Shown here: positions 1-12,175 of the stretch, in pieces | Numbering within the stretch: position 1 is the first letter of the stretch | Layout: each line of letters starts with the position of its first letter | NCBI GenBank assembly: GCA_028023455.1 | Contig: JAQFVV010012420.1 | Coordinates: forward strand, 6,025,770-6,089,769 | Reading direction: 5' to 3' | DNA length: 64,000 nucleotides | Source: Epiperipatus broadwayi | Taxonomy: Eukaryota; Onychophora; Udeonychophora; Euonychophora; Peripatidae | Notes under the pieces: generated by a model | The model's database searches: none | Told to the model about the DNA's origin: nothing | The model's input: the letters and a program-made list of their open reading frames with translations, nothing else | Translations under genes and position numbers: made by a program

Positions 1-1939
1 CTACATACCAAGTCTATCTCAAAGACTGAATAAAATCTGTTCCCATACTTATAATATTAGCTTTTAAACTTTTCTGTCACTAAATAAACTGATAATACAA
101 AAGATAAGCTGCCACCAGATCTTGCCACACAAATTGTATATAAGATCAGCTGCAATAAGTCATTATACAACACACTGTGCTTCAATGAGTCACACACAAA
201 CATTGCAATTAGAGTGGCACAGGTAACTATCTAACTATGCTAAAGCTAACTCAGTATAAGTCAGTCTTCTTGGAACATGAGATGGAATACAGTCAAATCT
301 TCGATCCAGTTAGGATTATTATAGTATATTTAGAATAGGATGACAGAAAGTGCAAAATTAGAGAGATATGGTTTATCACCATTAATTCTCACATGATCAA
401 TGAAAGAAATGGAATATGTAAAATAAATATTTACATAATTGTTAGCATATTTAAAGATTATCTATCCATTACTAGAGCTATGAATCTCACTGTAAACATC
501 AAAAGCATGCTCAGCAAGTTAAATGCTTAATAAATTTATAATCTTTTCTTATTAAATATGTAAGATGCTGTTTAAATATAAAATTAAACTTTAAAAAGTA
601 TTAAATTACATTATGTTAAGAGTAAAAAGAATTCTTTTGTCTCATCATAGATTTTCAATGCTTCAAAAGTATTAATAATTATAAAAATAAAATATATTTA
701 ATATTTATTACTAAAAATATGTTTATGAAAATATATTAAAACAGAAAAATAGCTTCGAAGATAAACAAAAAATGTATCTTTCTTCATTGTAAGCATAATG
801 AATAAATTTCCTTCAAATTGGTCAAAAAGTAGTTTCACTTAAAACTGCCTTATCTTTTGATTACATCTATCATAAGAATAAAAACTAATTTATAGATTCA
901 TTAGCAAGGAAAATAAACATTAAAGGACACATAGCCATACAAACAAGTGACTAATGCATAGTAACATTCCAGGATTGGATTATTAAAACCAAATCTGACA
1001 GGAAGTACCATTCCAGTTGTGACTCGGAGGAAACCTAGAAAGGATTTAAAATAACAGATTTCTTTTAATTAAATTGTTGTTTTATTTTTTTTATTAAATG
1101 CTTTTATATTACCTTGCCATGTCTATTTATGTTGAGATGTTCACATTTTTGAATTTTTAACAAAAAAAAATCTATTCCCATTTAGAACTCAAACTCACAT
1201 CATTACCTTTCCCAGAAAAGGTCTTTAACAATTGAGTCAATGGAAATATATATTTATAGAGTGAAATTTTGATAATATTGAGTTATGTAATTAATTAAAA
1301 GTAAATATTTTCTATTACAATCTGAATTATTATTTGAAATAATTAATATTTCATAAATATTTTGCGAATAAGTGAATGTGTATAAAAGGTTAGAGAATTA
1401 TATGTTTAAAAAGCCAATATAAATATTTTTATGTAGTAGATCATATGGTATTTAAATTTAGAATTTGTTTGTTAGAGGGCATATTTTTTATTTTCACATC
1501 TTATTATTAAATTATAATTTTTGTCAGATTTTTTTTGCAGTTTTAATCACTTTTTAAAATAGGTCAAGAACAATTTTTATATATTTATTTATTTAACAAA
1601 AAATACAGTATATTATGTACAAGCATTTTTAATTTTTACACTTGTAAAATAAAATTATATACAATTAATATATACAATAGTTTATATATAGATTCAATAT
1701 TTTTTAATGATGTAGTAAAAGTCATTGGACTTGGAATAGAGAAAAATATTGAAATAAAAATATTTTTGGATTACAATTTTGTCTATAAGGAATAATTGAA
1801 CAATTAATAAAGATGTCAAACTCCATTTCTTTTTATTTCTTTTTAATTCCCTTTCTTTTCTTCTAATTGTATAGTATTGTTGTTACAGATACCACAGAAC
1901 ATTGAATAAGTTGTAATAATTTTAAAATTATGAATAATT
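1..1939. other. AT-rich intergenic DNA, no gene seen
   Basis: I see no convincing coding frame, RNA gene or element here. The sequence is AT-rich with homopolymer and TA runs, and all frames are closed at short intervals. Confidence 0.6.
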
Positions 1940-1950
1940 ATTATTATTGT

Positions 1951-2058
1951 TTTTTTTTTAAGTGTCATAGCATCGGCCGGGACGCAAACCCGCAACCCGG
2001 GCAACTTCCTGCAAGTGCAAGGCAGTCGCGCTGACCTCTCGACCACCAATGCAAGATG
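1951..2058 (-). mobile_element. tRNA-derived SINE (copy 1)
   Basis: This is a GC-rich island in AT-rich DNA. On the minus strand it starts with a tRNA-like head. TGGTCGAGAGG fits the RNA polymerase III A box (TRGYNNARNNG), and GGTTTGCGTCC about 50 nt later is a degenerate B box. An A-rich tail follows. ATTATTATTGTTTT occurs at 1940-1953 and again at 2059-2072 and would be a 14 bp target duplication, although part of it is TTA microsatellite. A frame on the minus strand at 1843-2208 crosses the element but is not a credible gene. Confidence 0.7.
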
Positions 2059-2072
2059 ATTATTATTGTTTT

Positions 2073-2772
2073 GAAGGGCTGGAAATGCGTATTTATCAAC
2101 AAACAATTCAGACAGAAAAACTGAGAAAAAGTAATCAGATCGACTAATGGAATAGGCTTTGAATAAAATTAATTCAGGATAATTCCATATCCAATTCACT
2201 TCTAACAAAATATCTCATAAAAAGCCAATTAGCCATAATCTAAGAATGAACATGAAAATACTATCTTGGTTCCTGGGCTTGCCTTCATAGTAAAGTAGTG
2301 ATTTATGCATAGTCATTGAACAACAGATAAATTTATATTGTGATTTGAAGAAAAATACCCTTCTTTGTAATCAGCACCCTTAAAGAAATGGCTGCTAAGA
2401 GTATGTAAATGTTTCATATCCCCAAAATTATTACTGTCTGAGGTATTTTAATGTGATGGCTGAATAGAATTTATAATATAGCACTAAATACTAGGATCTG
2501 TAATAAATTAGTTTAAAAAAATGGCAAATTTGCCATCGATGATGATTAAGTATTTTCTTTTATTTTTAATACCCCGTTGTCTCATTATTTTGTTACTTTC
2601 GAAAACTATATTTTCAAATTCACTTTCTTTTATATATATATTTCCAAATAAATGCTAACAGAAATTTTCAGAATGTTTTAAATATTTATTTAATTGTTAA
2701 AGCATTTATTTTTAGCAAACAAAGCTTCTTTCTAGTCACATGGAAAATTAAATACTTCTGACAGCTAGAACT
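2073..2772. other. AT-rich spacer, no gene seen
   Basis: Nothing recognisable lies between SINE copy 1 and the repeat flanking the Gypsy relic. Confidence 0.5.
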
Positions 2773-2910
2773 TAGATATATTTATAAAAATTATTTTTAT
2801 CTATGAACGATAGAACATTAAAAATTATTTTTGAAATCATATTTTTTATATTATTTATATAAGAGAATTAATAATAATTGTTTCAATAGAAGAAAGGCAA
2901 ATTACTAATT
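2773..2910 (+). repeat. Outer flanking direct repeat, left copy
   Basis: About 140 bp immediately upstream of the left LTR. It is repeated in the same orientation immediately downstream of the right LTR (7217-7358). Shared landmarks, in the same order, are TAGAACATTAAAAATTATTT and AGAGAATTAATAATAATT. It is far too long to be a normal 4-6 bp Gypsy target duplication. Confidence 0.75.
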
Positions 2911-3341
2911 AAAATATACAAAAGTGTATTGATATACATGCATATATGATATTGTAAATAAATAAAGTTTTATTACCGAAAATAATTACCGCACAACATT
3001 TAAATCTAGCAAAAATTTATAAAAAATTAACATCACTGAACTTAAATTATGTATGCAAATTAACTATATATATAATTATTAAAACCAGTCAACACTAAAA
3101 ACACTGAAAGCACCGGCAGACGGATTAAGCTTGTGCGCAAAAGCTTTCAAAATCAGAGGCTTATTTTCAAATAATGTGTTTAGAAAAATAAAATATACCT
3201 TAAAATATTTTTTACTTTAGCAACTCTCATCAAAATTTATTGTTTTTGTTTTGTTTACTTATGAGTATGTTATTTTTATTTTTGTTCTTTATTTAACTGT
3301 GACCTGGTTGGTGTAAATTTATCCCCTCCTTCATGAACACA
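2911..3341 (+). repeat. 5' LTR of Ty3/Gypsy relic
   Basis: This segment aligns along its length with 6751-7216. Shared blocks include GATATACATG, GTAAATAAATAAAG, TGTATGCAAATTAA and a late block ending in ATCCCC. Both copies end in ACACA, which fits a CA LTR terminus. The first ~40 bp match poorly, so the left LTR may be damaged or truncated at its 5' end. No clear tRNA primer binding site follows it. Confidence 0.75.
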
Positions 3342-3564
3342 GTGAGTGTTGCAATCCACAATAGAAAACGGTGCAAACTCAGCAGAATGGTTACAGTTAT
3401 CAGGAGACCTGAAGTATGGAAAATTGACTACAGATGACAGGAGACCTGAAGTGCAACAATGACTTCAGTCAATAGAAAAACCTGTACAAATGACAAAGTA
3501 ATATAGGGTTATTGTGTCAATATTGAAATTGAAAGAACTGTGATATTTGTACATCAAATTGAAC

Positions 3565-4260
3565 AAACAAGCTCCAAAAATGGCATTTCACAGGAATATT
3601 AAGGAATTTGATGTTAATGGTGCAACAAATTGGTGTTTGTAGATGGAGCACATAGAAAATATATGTTCATTAATAAAATAGAAGATGACAACCTAAAGAT
3701 AATGATGCTTGTGTGGCAGATGGTCAAAAATGTTTTACAAATAGTAAAAAGTCATTGCAGACTGAAGCTTCCACTAGAAGTACTATACCTCAATCATAAA
3801 AAAGAATAAATTTATCCAACCACTGGCATGTAAATAGGTGTCATGTCTAAGGCATTGGATGAAAAGTATCAACATTATAAATATATCACTGTGGGAATTA
3901 ATGAAATGCTGTGAATTTAGTGTTGAATTTGATAACAAGCTCATTGGTCAGAGACTACGAGGAATAATGACAACAATTCTCTCCTATGAAATAGCCTTGA
4001 CCTATAAGAAGGTGGTGTATAAATATATAATACAAGAGTTATTTATTGAAGACTTTGAACGATTTCAAAATAATAGACATGTTCAGATCACAAGCTATCA
4101 AAACCCTACAAAGTCTTCTGTATGCTACTGTTGCAATGAGAGAGGCACTTAAAAAGGTCTATGTTTAAAAGTGATAAAGGCCACTTTTGTGGGAAAACTG
4201 ATCATTTACAATGAATTTGTTATGCAAAACATAAAGTTAGAAAGAAGGTGTTATGTACAG
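3565..4260 (+). pseudogene. Gag relic with two CCHC zinc knuckles (Gypsy)
   Basis: Translated pieces resemble the start of a Ty3/Gypsy Gag: a segment around 3570-3660 reads like the conserved 'gdp..W..W...f' part. A 104-codon open frame (3838-4152) ends with CYCCNERGT, a damaged CX2CX4HX4C knuckle in which the histidine has become threonine. A second knuckle follows near 4180-4225 (HFCGKTDH, then a cysteine after a stop codon), with its first cysteine lost. Gag knuckles bind the element RNA. Several stops break the frame, so no function is expected. Assignment to Gypsy rests mainly on the integrase downstream. Confidence 0.65.
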
Positions 4261-4354
4261 ATTTTAAATCATGAGGAGTCAAGAGTAAAATTGAAATAAA
4301 AACAATAAACGGTGTAGTTAATAGCCACATTTGTTTAAATATACAAATTCTTTG

Positions 4355-4700
4355 ACAAAATTGAATATGGTAATTGACAATGGCAAGAGAATGTCCTTTC
4401 ACTAAAATATTAGACAAAATTAATGAAGAAAGGGAGAACTAATGTCACTGGAAAAAAGTTGAGATTATAGCCTTGGATGTAAATAGAAATAGGATTGATA
4501 TTATAAAATAAGGGTACTAGATAAACTGAAGATCAAAATAAAATTATTGCCATGTATATCACAAAATAGACCTTACTCCAATTTTAGAAAAAAGTTGGTT
4601 TCGGCACTAGGAATTCAAATAAAGAAAAAGAATATCAATGATTAGACAATGATTTTGCAAATTGCATGGAGAAGTTTGGGCTGGCAAAAGAGACAGCAGT
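4355..4700 (+). pseudogene. Protease / start of Pol relic (Gypsy)
   Basis: Near 4360-4390 the frame reads NMVIDNGK, consistent with a retropepsin active site in which the usual D-[ST]-G has become DNG. A stretch near 4570-4600 (TPILEKSW) resembles the segment linking protease to reverse transcriptase in Gypsy Pol. Beyond about 4700 the sequence joins integrase-like sequence without any reverse transcriptase catalytic motif. The call is low confidence by itself but fits the order of parts. Confidence 0.4.
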
Positions 4701-4734
4701 AGTAAGAACATTAATTTCCAGATTGTACAAACTA

Positions 4735-5035
4735 TCAAGTGTTGTAAAGACTATTGGTCCACTGCTATGATGCCCCCAAAGAAGTTAGAACCTTGGAGTA
4801 AAGCAAATAAGTTATAGGAAAGACCCCATTTAGATCATTCTGGACCATTTACTGAAAATATATTTCTGATACTGATGGACTCTTACACAAAATGGACAGA
4901 GTATAAAAAAGTTAAGAGTATGGGCATGGAAATACAATTGAAGTTTCAAATGAAATTTACATGTATTATGGCTATCACAAAATTGTTTGAGATAATGGAC
5001 TGGTTTCACATTTTATTTGTTTAACCATATCTTTC
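4735..5035 (+). pseudogene. Integrase relic, first part (Gypsy)
   Basis: A frame from about 4738 reads CCKDYWSTAMMPPKKLEPWS, matching the end of the integrase HHCC finger and the PPK..PW linker. It continues with a core segment around HLDHSGPF, then LILMDSYTKW, which corresponds to the 'h.DfaGPf...fli.vDayskW' block that carries the first catalytic aspartate. DNGLVSHF near 4994 corresponds to the second catalytic aspartate region. Internal stops are present. The frame is then lost at the boundary with the inserted repeat. Confidence 0.75.
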
Positions 5036-5039
5036 TTCC

Positions 5040-5900
5040 CAACAAGACTTTCTTATATGAAAAACAAGAAATTCAGTTTGCATGTAAAAACATCTCTGAG
5101 AGATTTCATGAACTTTTTTCCCCTGAGAGTTACAATTCATGTATATTTTATTCTAATATTTTAATTTTAAAAAAATCCTAAAGATATCAGGATATTAAAA
5201 AAATGTGGTATATTCAAAGCCTGCTAGAGTCCACATTGATGCATTGCAGTTGTTCCCTTGAAAATCTTGGACTTTGCAATATTACTTCACATTAAAAACT
5301 TGATTTTTTAAATGCTTATGATTATTTTTGCACAATAATCATTTAATAATTATTACAAATCAAGAATATATATCATTACATATTTATTTTCTCTATAAAT
5401 GTTTTATTTTTAAATGTGTTATTTTTTTCTGAACAATCTTACCATGGAAATTACAGGCATGCCAATTATGATCTGTTTAGTAACAGGCTATCACACAGTC
5501 TATTAGAACAATAGCAATATCATAAAAAGTATTAAAGATTGTAAACTTATAAGTTGATAGATTTGCCAGATATTGATAATTATTCATTAACATTCTAAAC
5601 ACAAAGATCAAACAAAAAAGATTTCATTCGTTTTGTAAAATCAATCTGCTCTTCCCAACAGCTGGATGATGAAACTGTTTTGTTTTGATTGAAATATAAT
5701 TTTTAAAATAATTGTGAAATTCAAATGTGATTTTTTTTAGAATTTATTTAATTTTTAAGTAAAAATATCAAATGAAGTCAAATTTATTATATTCTGATAC
5801 ATAATAATAGTTTAATTCTAAAATTAAAGTTGAAAGCTTGCAGCAAGTGAAAACAAAGAAAACTGTCAGAGTGTTAGCCCAGTGCAAAAGAGTTAATATT
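5040..5900. repeat. Insert in Gypsy integrase (repeat family also at 40.6 kb)
   Basis: This AT-rich block splits the integrase core between the DNG motif and the SNG..E block. At least 5270-5890 is related to 40620-41290. The clearest shared landmark is TTCTGATACA-AATAATAGTTTAAT near 5790-5820 and 41155-41180, with further colinear blocks on both sides. It is therefore a dispersed repeat, probably a non-autonomous element. I cannot define its exact ends. Confidence 0.6.
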
Positions 5901-6585
5901 TTTTTTAAGAATTGGAGAAATTCACTGTGTTATCACCTATCTATCACTCAGAGTCTAATGGTCTGGCAGAGAAAGCAGTACAGTGTTTAAAATAAATGCT
6001 AATGAAAACTTTCATATAGATTTTAATGATGCTTTAAGTGATGCAATGTTCCATCAACATTTCATTCCATGTAATTCAACAAAGAAGATACTAGATGAGG
6101 TGTTATTACACTGAAAATGCCAAATATACCTGTTTGTACTAATGCCTAATAATAACATATAGAGACCAATGGATTTGGATATAGAAATCTATAAATTTGG
6201 TGATGCCATCTGGGTATGTGGCATATTAAAGAGAAAATGGTTGTTTCAAGACAGTTAAGAGAAGTTCAAACTTCAAATGGTAGAAGAGTAAAAAGACAGA
6301 AATCATTTGAGAATTCCTATCTGTAATTATTGGAAGAACCAATTGTTAGCACTAATTAGTACTAATTCTATAATAGATTATTATACTTTTCAAAGAAAGT
6401 GTTCATACTTATTTGAAAAAAGTTATTTGTTAAATGAATCTGAGATTTTTCTGGAAGTAGATTTATCTCTTTCAAAACAGTCTTCGCAACAAGAAGAGAA
6501 AGGAGTAGAGCAGGAGGGAAAAAATTCATTTGGCAAGACCTGTTCAAGAATGCAAAAAAACTAAGAAATTGCAATATTTTTTTTT
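5900..6585 (+). pseudogene. Integrase C-terminal part and Pol tail relic (Gypsy)
   Basis: After the inserted repeat the integrase frame resumes: KFTVLSPIYHSESNGLAEKA near 5918-5977 is the 'f....pyhp.sNG.aEravq' block carrying the catalytic glutamate. Near 6195-6245 DAIWVCGILKRKW resembles the beta-barrel C-terminal part of Gypsy integrase. An open frame at 6307-6564 probably continues the polyprotein tail. Stops and frame changes show it is inactive. Confidence 0.7.
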
Positions 6586-6733
6586 GTAATTCTATAAATT
6601 AATAACCTTTTTTCTAAATGACATGTAATTAAATTCTAAGCGCTAGGTATGAATATGATATCATAACCAAGATATTGCAAGCACTTAGCTCAAGTTTTAA
6701 GATTATTTTTTTTGTAAATAAAATTACTTTTCT

Positions 6734-6750
6734 AAAGTGAGGGGAGGAAA
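6734..6750 (+). promoter_or_regulatory. Polypurine tract
   Basis: A run of 17 nt with one pyrimidine lies directly before the TG that opens the 3' LTR. This is where plus-strand DNA synthesis would be primed in an LTR retrotransposon. Confidence 0.6.
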
Positions 6751-7216
6751 TGAAATGTGTACTGTGTTATATAAAAATTAAGTGTGCAGATATACATGTA
6801 TTTATGATATGGTAAATAAATAAAGCCTTATTACAGAAAACAATTACTGCATAACATTTACATTTACCAAAATTTACAAGAAATTAGCATGCATTGTACT
6901 TAAATTGTGTATGCAAATTAATTATATATATATATAGAACACACACACTAAAAGGCAGCAGCATATGGAGTAAGTAAGTATGCAAAATCTTAAAAAAATT
7001 GAGGTTTATTTTCTTATTCTCAAGTGATATGTATACAGAAATAAAATATACACTTAAAAGATGTTTACATTAGAGACTGCCTCCGCAAGAATTATTGTTT
7101 AGTTTTACCTACATATATATAAATTTATTATGAGTATAATAAATTTACGTTATTTTCATTTGTGCTATTTATTTGACTACGACCCAGCTGGTATGCATGT
7201 ATCCCCGGTGTACACA
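6751..7216 (+). repeat. 3' LTR of Ty3/Gypsy relic
   Basis: It begins with TG right after the polypurine tract and ends with ACACA. It is about 466 bp long and aligns with 2911-3341. Many substitutions between the LTRs indicate an old insertion. Confidence 0.75.
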
Positions 7217-7358
7217 ATAGATATATTTATAAAAAATATTTTTTATCTACGAGAGATAGAACATTAAAAATTATTTCTGAAATCATAATTATTTTACATC
7301 ATTTATATAAGAGAATTAATAATAATTTCTTCAATAGAAAAATGCAAATTACTAATTA
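7217..7358 (+). repeat. Outer flanking direct repeat, right copy
   Basis: It starts directly after the right LTR and matches 2773-2910 in the same orientation, ending with the shared CAAATTACTAATTAA. Confidence 0.75.
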
Positions 7359-7934
7359 ATTTATAAATCTAATATGAAAAAATTATTTATGAAATTTATC
7401 TATTAATAAAGTAATGAATGTTATTTTATTTCAACTGTTAAATAAAATTGTATTAAGAAGAATGTTAAAATGGACTGAATGATATTTTTATAAGAAATCT
7501 TTAATTACTTCTTTGTACTTATTATATCACTTTGTAAGCATTTATATGTATGTAATGTTTTTCAATCTTTTTTCCATCAGGGATTGATGAAAATTCAAAT
7601 AATTATTAGAGTCTAGAAATATAAAAATATAAAAAAATAAAACTGGAATTTGTAAGATTGTAACATTTATTGATTTATTTATAATGTATTCAGTAATTAT
7701 TTAATTAAATCTGCACAAAATTTAATGAGATCTTGACTGATGCTTCTTAATAATTAAATTGTTTCTTTGTAAATTTGTTTTCATTATTCTCTGATAATGC
7801 TACACTATAATGCATTAGCCCTATAATGTGACAGAAGTAAAATTGATTTCAGTTTTTAATATCTAGCAAATGAAATACTTCAAAATATATATCTATTAAT
7901 TGTAATTTATCAACATTTATTCTTAAACAAGAAA
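7359..7934. other. AT-rich spacer, nothing recognised
   Basis: There are no sustained open frames or repeats that I can identify. Confidence 0.5.
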
Positions 7935-8160
7935 AACTCTTCATACAGTAGTGCCACCCTGTGCCAACCAGAGTAATCAATGGATGCCAGAAGGCTTGGG
8001 CATAAAGTTCCTATCTAGTGCCTAATCATCCAATATCTCCAGGCTAGTTTCTGGCTTGTGGCCTTCATCAGTGAGTTGCCTTGAATCTGAGAACACTGCG
8101 CCTGTTTAATGGCAGTTATGTGCTAACATAAGAGATGGTGATCATGTGACATTTAGTAGT
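7935..8160 (+). repeat. Dispersed short repeat family R1 (copy 1)
   Basis: This ~225 bp block is richer in GC than its flanks. It opens with CTCTTCATACAGTAGTGCCA and shares this start, and a colinear internal block (CATCCAATATCTC, TTCTGGCTTGTGG), with copies at 30568 and 31003 and a shorter copy at 61708. It ends near GGTGATCATGTGACAT, a motif also met in reverse at 44735-44760. It looks like a SINE or other short non-autonomous element; I see no A/B boxes. Confidence 0.6.
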
Positions 8161-9696
8161 TTAACATTTATTCTTGATGGATTTTTAAATTTTTTTAGTA
8201 AATGATTTTTATGTAGTTGAGATGGCATTCAAATTTTCCAGATTTTTTTTTTTTTTAATTTTCTGATTCAAAGTTTTAATGGTTTCATAGCATCTTTAGA
8301 TTTAACTTCATGTCAGAATATTTTTATTAATCAGTTGTTTTTATGGATGAGTGCTAGTGAGGTCATCATGATTAATATATTTTTGTTATAAGGATTTTTT
8401 TACATCTTTATTAAAATTATTTTAAATAAATTTGAAGAGATGACAGTTCCAATCATCATGCATAACCCATTTTTTTTACTATTTACTGCTGCTGACATAA
8501 TTAGTATAACTAAAAAAATGTATTTTTCACTTGATGATTAGAGAATGGCATTTCTTCAGTTTTATTTATATTAATTCAAGGAGGGTTGAATTATTTATTA
8601 TATCATTTTTTTATGTTTTTAAGTGCTTCTAAAGTCATTAGTCTATTGCCTTCATTCATCTGTTGAACATAGCAACTTATTATTAAGCAGATAAGTATCT
8701 GAATATTAGATTTTTTAATTGTGGTTTCAGCATTAAACCTTTTTTATTCTTTAAAATCAAAAATACGTAAAAAGTTATTTCACTAAAGTGTTTATCAATT
8801 TTTAAAATGTTATTTCAAAATTTTTATGTTTGTTTTTCATACTAATCTATTATTTTTTAAAAAAATATTTATAACTTTTTTCTAAAAGTCATCAATATTT
8901 TTTCCAATCATCAATTTTTATAGTTCCTATTTTAAAGCATTATATCTGTTTTAATATTTTTTTACTATGGCATTACTAATTGGAAATGTTACTAAATCTC
9001 AGATTTATAATTTGAAGCAATCACTCAAATAGTGCAACTTATGATGTGTTAACATAATTTATCTTCACCATTATCTTTATTTCCTTTGACTTTGTAATTT
9101 GCTTTCACTTAAACATTTTTTCATATAAAGTTTTATCAATTTTATTTTATAATATTTAGAAATTATGTCTTTCATTTTTTTTAAAAAAAATATTTATATA
9201 AATATTTTTTATTTGTATGAATGTTAAAAATATTTTTTAACATGCATACATTATGATTTAATTCTTTTTAAAATTAAAACAAAACAAAAAATAATATTCT
9301 TTAAAAAGAACTGGTTATCAGTTTTTATTTCAACAATTTTTTTTTTAGCTAAAAACTTTAAAAATCTTTTTTTTTTTATTTTAAAAAAAAGTATATATAT
9401 GATCTCTACAAAAATTTGCACAATTTTTTTGCACCTTTTTACAAATGCTATATTTATGAAATTTTTTTTACTATGAACTTAATAAAATAATTAAAAATTC
9501 ATTGTTCGATAGTTGTATGCTATGTTGCCTTAGAGTAACTGCTAAACTGCAATTCTCAGTTTTCATGTCTGCCACTTTATTTCTGCTCTAAATCAAGCAA
9601 TGCATAAAAGTAATTGTAAATTACAATAATCATTCTGATTTTTTAAAAAAACTACAATTTATTGTTTTAAAATATTTATTTTTAGATTTATATATA
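8161..9696. other. AT-rich spacer, no gene seen
   Basis: Long T and A runs with no open frames of note. Confidence 0.5.
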
Positions 9697-9774
9697 TGTC
9701 AAATGCATTGAGCGGGGAAGTGAATCCGGGCCAGTTGCTTGGAAGACAGCTATGCTAACCGCTAGGCCACCAAC
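9697..9774 (-). mobile_element. tRNA-derived SINE (copy 2)
   Basis: On the minus strand the head begins GGTGGCCTAGCGGTTAGC. TGGCCTAGCGG is a full match to the polymerase III A box, and GGATTCACTTCC occupies the B-box place. It closely matches the element at 26088-26164, including the 3' part CATTTGACAT, so the two define one family. Confidence 0.75.
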
Positions 9775-12080
9775 ATTTTTTTCAACATTAACTATATAAA
9801 AGTAAACATTCCTGCTTCTACTTTTCTTTTACATAAAACACTACAATTGATTTGATAATATATATTTTTTTGTATATTTTCTATTGAAAATCAACCGAAA
9901 AATTAATTTAAGTGACACTAGAGAGCAATTATGGAGTAAACTACTCCAAATTTAAATTTTTTTTTTGAAAGATTGCATCAACTTGCTAAGGATATAGAGA
10001 TTTTTATTTTATGCTTTCATGTACTCAAAGTTATTTTTATTATTTTTATATAACAAACTAATTTATTATTTTTAATATGACTATAATCCTTCTATATTAA
10101 TTTTATTTATTATAATCATTTTCATTTATTATCCATACGATATAAAATAAAATATCTATCATTTTAATCCAAATTCATTATTCAACCTCCCCCCCCCGCA
10201 AGATTTCAAACTTTTTTATTTTTATATCCATCTCACTAATAATCTTTTTAAAATCTTTTACAATCTTTTGACTTTTCTATCTATTGAGTTGCTTTTAGTG
10301 ATAAGTTAGTCAAACTTTATTTCAATCTTTTATTTTATTTTTTCAACTATATTAATTTTATTTTTTATTTTTTAAAATTTTCCAAGAAACTCTTGATGAA
10401 AATATTATTCAAATTTTTGTGCTGTTTTGATTTTCAGTGTAGTTTTAGCAATTTAAATTCTAACTATTAAGAAAAATATTTGATTCGTTTAAATGTTTAA
10501 AATATAATACTACTCGGAAATTTAAAAGGAACAAAGTGAATACATCTGAATGATCCAAGTTTAAATTTACATAAGTGTTTCAATAAAACATCATTTTATT
10601 AAAATGGCTGTAGCAATTAATACATTGCAAGAACTGCTAATTTAAATGATGTTAAATGGATCACTCTAAGTTGCACGCCAATTTTTATACCTTATGTGTT
10701 GTATTTTATCAGAATATAAGATGCATTAAAATGATTATATATTTCTTCTTATTATTATTTATACTTAAAATATACACTTTTATAAAAAATTTAAATAACA
10801 GAAGACACTGATTTAAGTACAATGATATTTTAAATATTTGAATTACCAACAGTTGGAGATAAAAATTTGCACAGAAAGCTTAAGACATGCCTAAGGAACT
10901 TTCTATTATTTGTGTATTAAAAGTGGAATGGGATTATGTAACATTGTTTTTTCTTCTTGCTTTATGTAGTTTATTTTTTCAATTTAAAAAATCACTGTGA
11001 GATATATATATATACACACGCACAAATAGCCAATATAGTTGGTTTTATTTTCTTTATTTTTCTCATTTTGTTTACCTGTAGATCTAATACACTTAAAATA
11101 TAAATAAAACTAATAGAAGAAATAATAGGCTGGTTATTTGCAGTTTGAAAGTCGCATTTATGTTTTGATTCTGGATGAGGTAAAAAACATTAATTACAAA
11201 GATAATTTTTGGATTAGTGGAAGTGTGTTTAATCCTAAATTAAATTTTAGCAAATCTAATACTTTTCACCTAATCAATACTGTAAATTAATTCAACTATT
11301 GTATAAAAATAATAAACAACTGTGGAACAAATATATTATAATCTATCAGCAGAGTTTTAATTTGGAAATTATCACAAGAGCTCAGAATATGTAAATATCA
11401 TAACTATAATTTATTATTTATTTAAAAATAAGCTAGTATATATATATTACATTTTTGTCATAACATTTCTGTCATAACATTTTATTTATGGCTAAATCAA
11501 GTTTTGTAACAAGTCAATACTATGAAAGTTCTTAATAACATTATCAGCAACAATAATAGTAATAAAGATGATGATCATGTTTAAAAACTTTAAATTTAAT
11601 AAAGGATAACTTTTATAAAAATTAAAAATTTAAGATGGATTTTATATGAAAGTAAACTTTTTGAGAAAATATGAATTTCGACATGACTGCTTCATGAAAT
11701 TGACGATTTTATTAATATTAAAAATTATTTATATATGTTATGCAGAGAAAATATGTTTGATGTTAAAAATAGTTAATATGAAACTCGATGCCCTTTTATA
11801 TTTACTAATTTATGAGTTTAAGTGCTGAATTTTAGAATATATTACATTAATCATGAATTAATAATGAATATATAGAAATAAAGAAATTCTGATATAAACT
11901 TTTTGCTGTAAAATTAGATAAATTCTATAAAAAAAGTTATTAATAACAAGATTACAGAGTTTTATTTGTTTTTAAATGAATAAAATGTTAAATTATTAGA
12001 TTATATAAATAAATGATAAAAATAAGGTATAAAACTAATTCATTTGTAAATTCAATGTTTGTTTAAAATTTATTTATATA
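9775..12080. other. AT-rich spacer, no gene seen
   Basis: A 60-codon frame at 11646-11828 lacks any recognisable motif and is probably chance. Confidence 0.5.
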
Positions 12081-12081
12081 G

Positions 12082-12097
12082 GTGTGTGTGTGTATAG

Positions 12098-12174
<77 letters not shown>
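12082..12174. repeat. (TG)n then (TAA)n microsatellite
   Basis: A short TG run is followed by an uninterrupted ATA/TAA repeat of about 25 units. Confidence 0.95.

Positions 12175-12175
<1 letters not shown>

Larger units (their letters stand above)
3342..6750 (+). mobile_element. Ty3/Gypsy retrotransposon internal region, decayed
   Basis: Between the two LTRs the frames recover, in order, Gag-like sequence with zinc knuckles, a protease-like motif, integrase zinc-finger and catalytic-core pieces, and a Pol C-terminus. A purine-rich tract (6734-6750, core GTGAGGGGAGGAAA) sits directly before the 3' LTR, as a polypurine tract should. The catalytic part of reverse transcriptase and RNase H is missing between the protease and integrase pieces, so the element is internally deleted. 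Many stops and frameshifts show that it is dead. A separate repeat (about 5040-5900) interrupts integrase. Confidence 0.8.
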
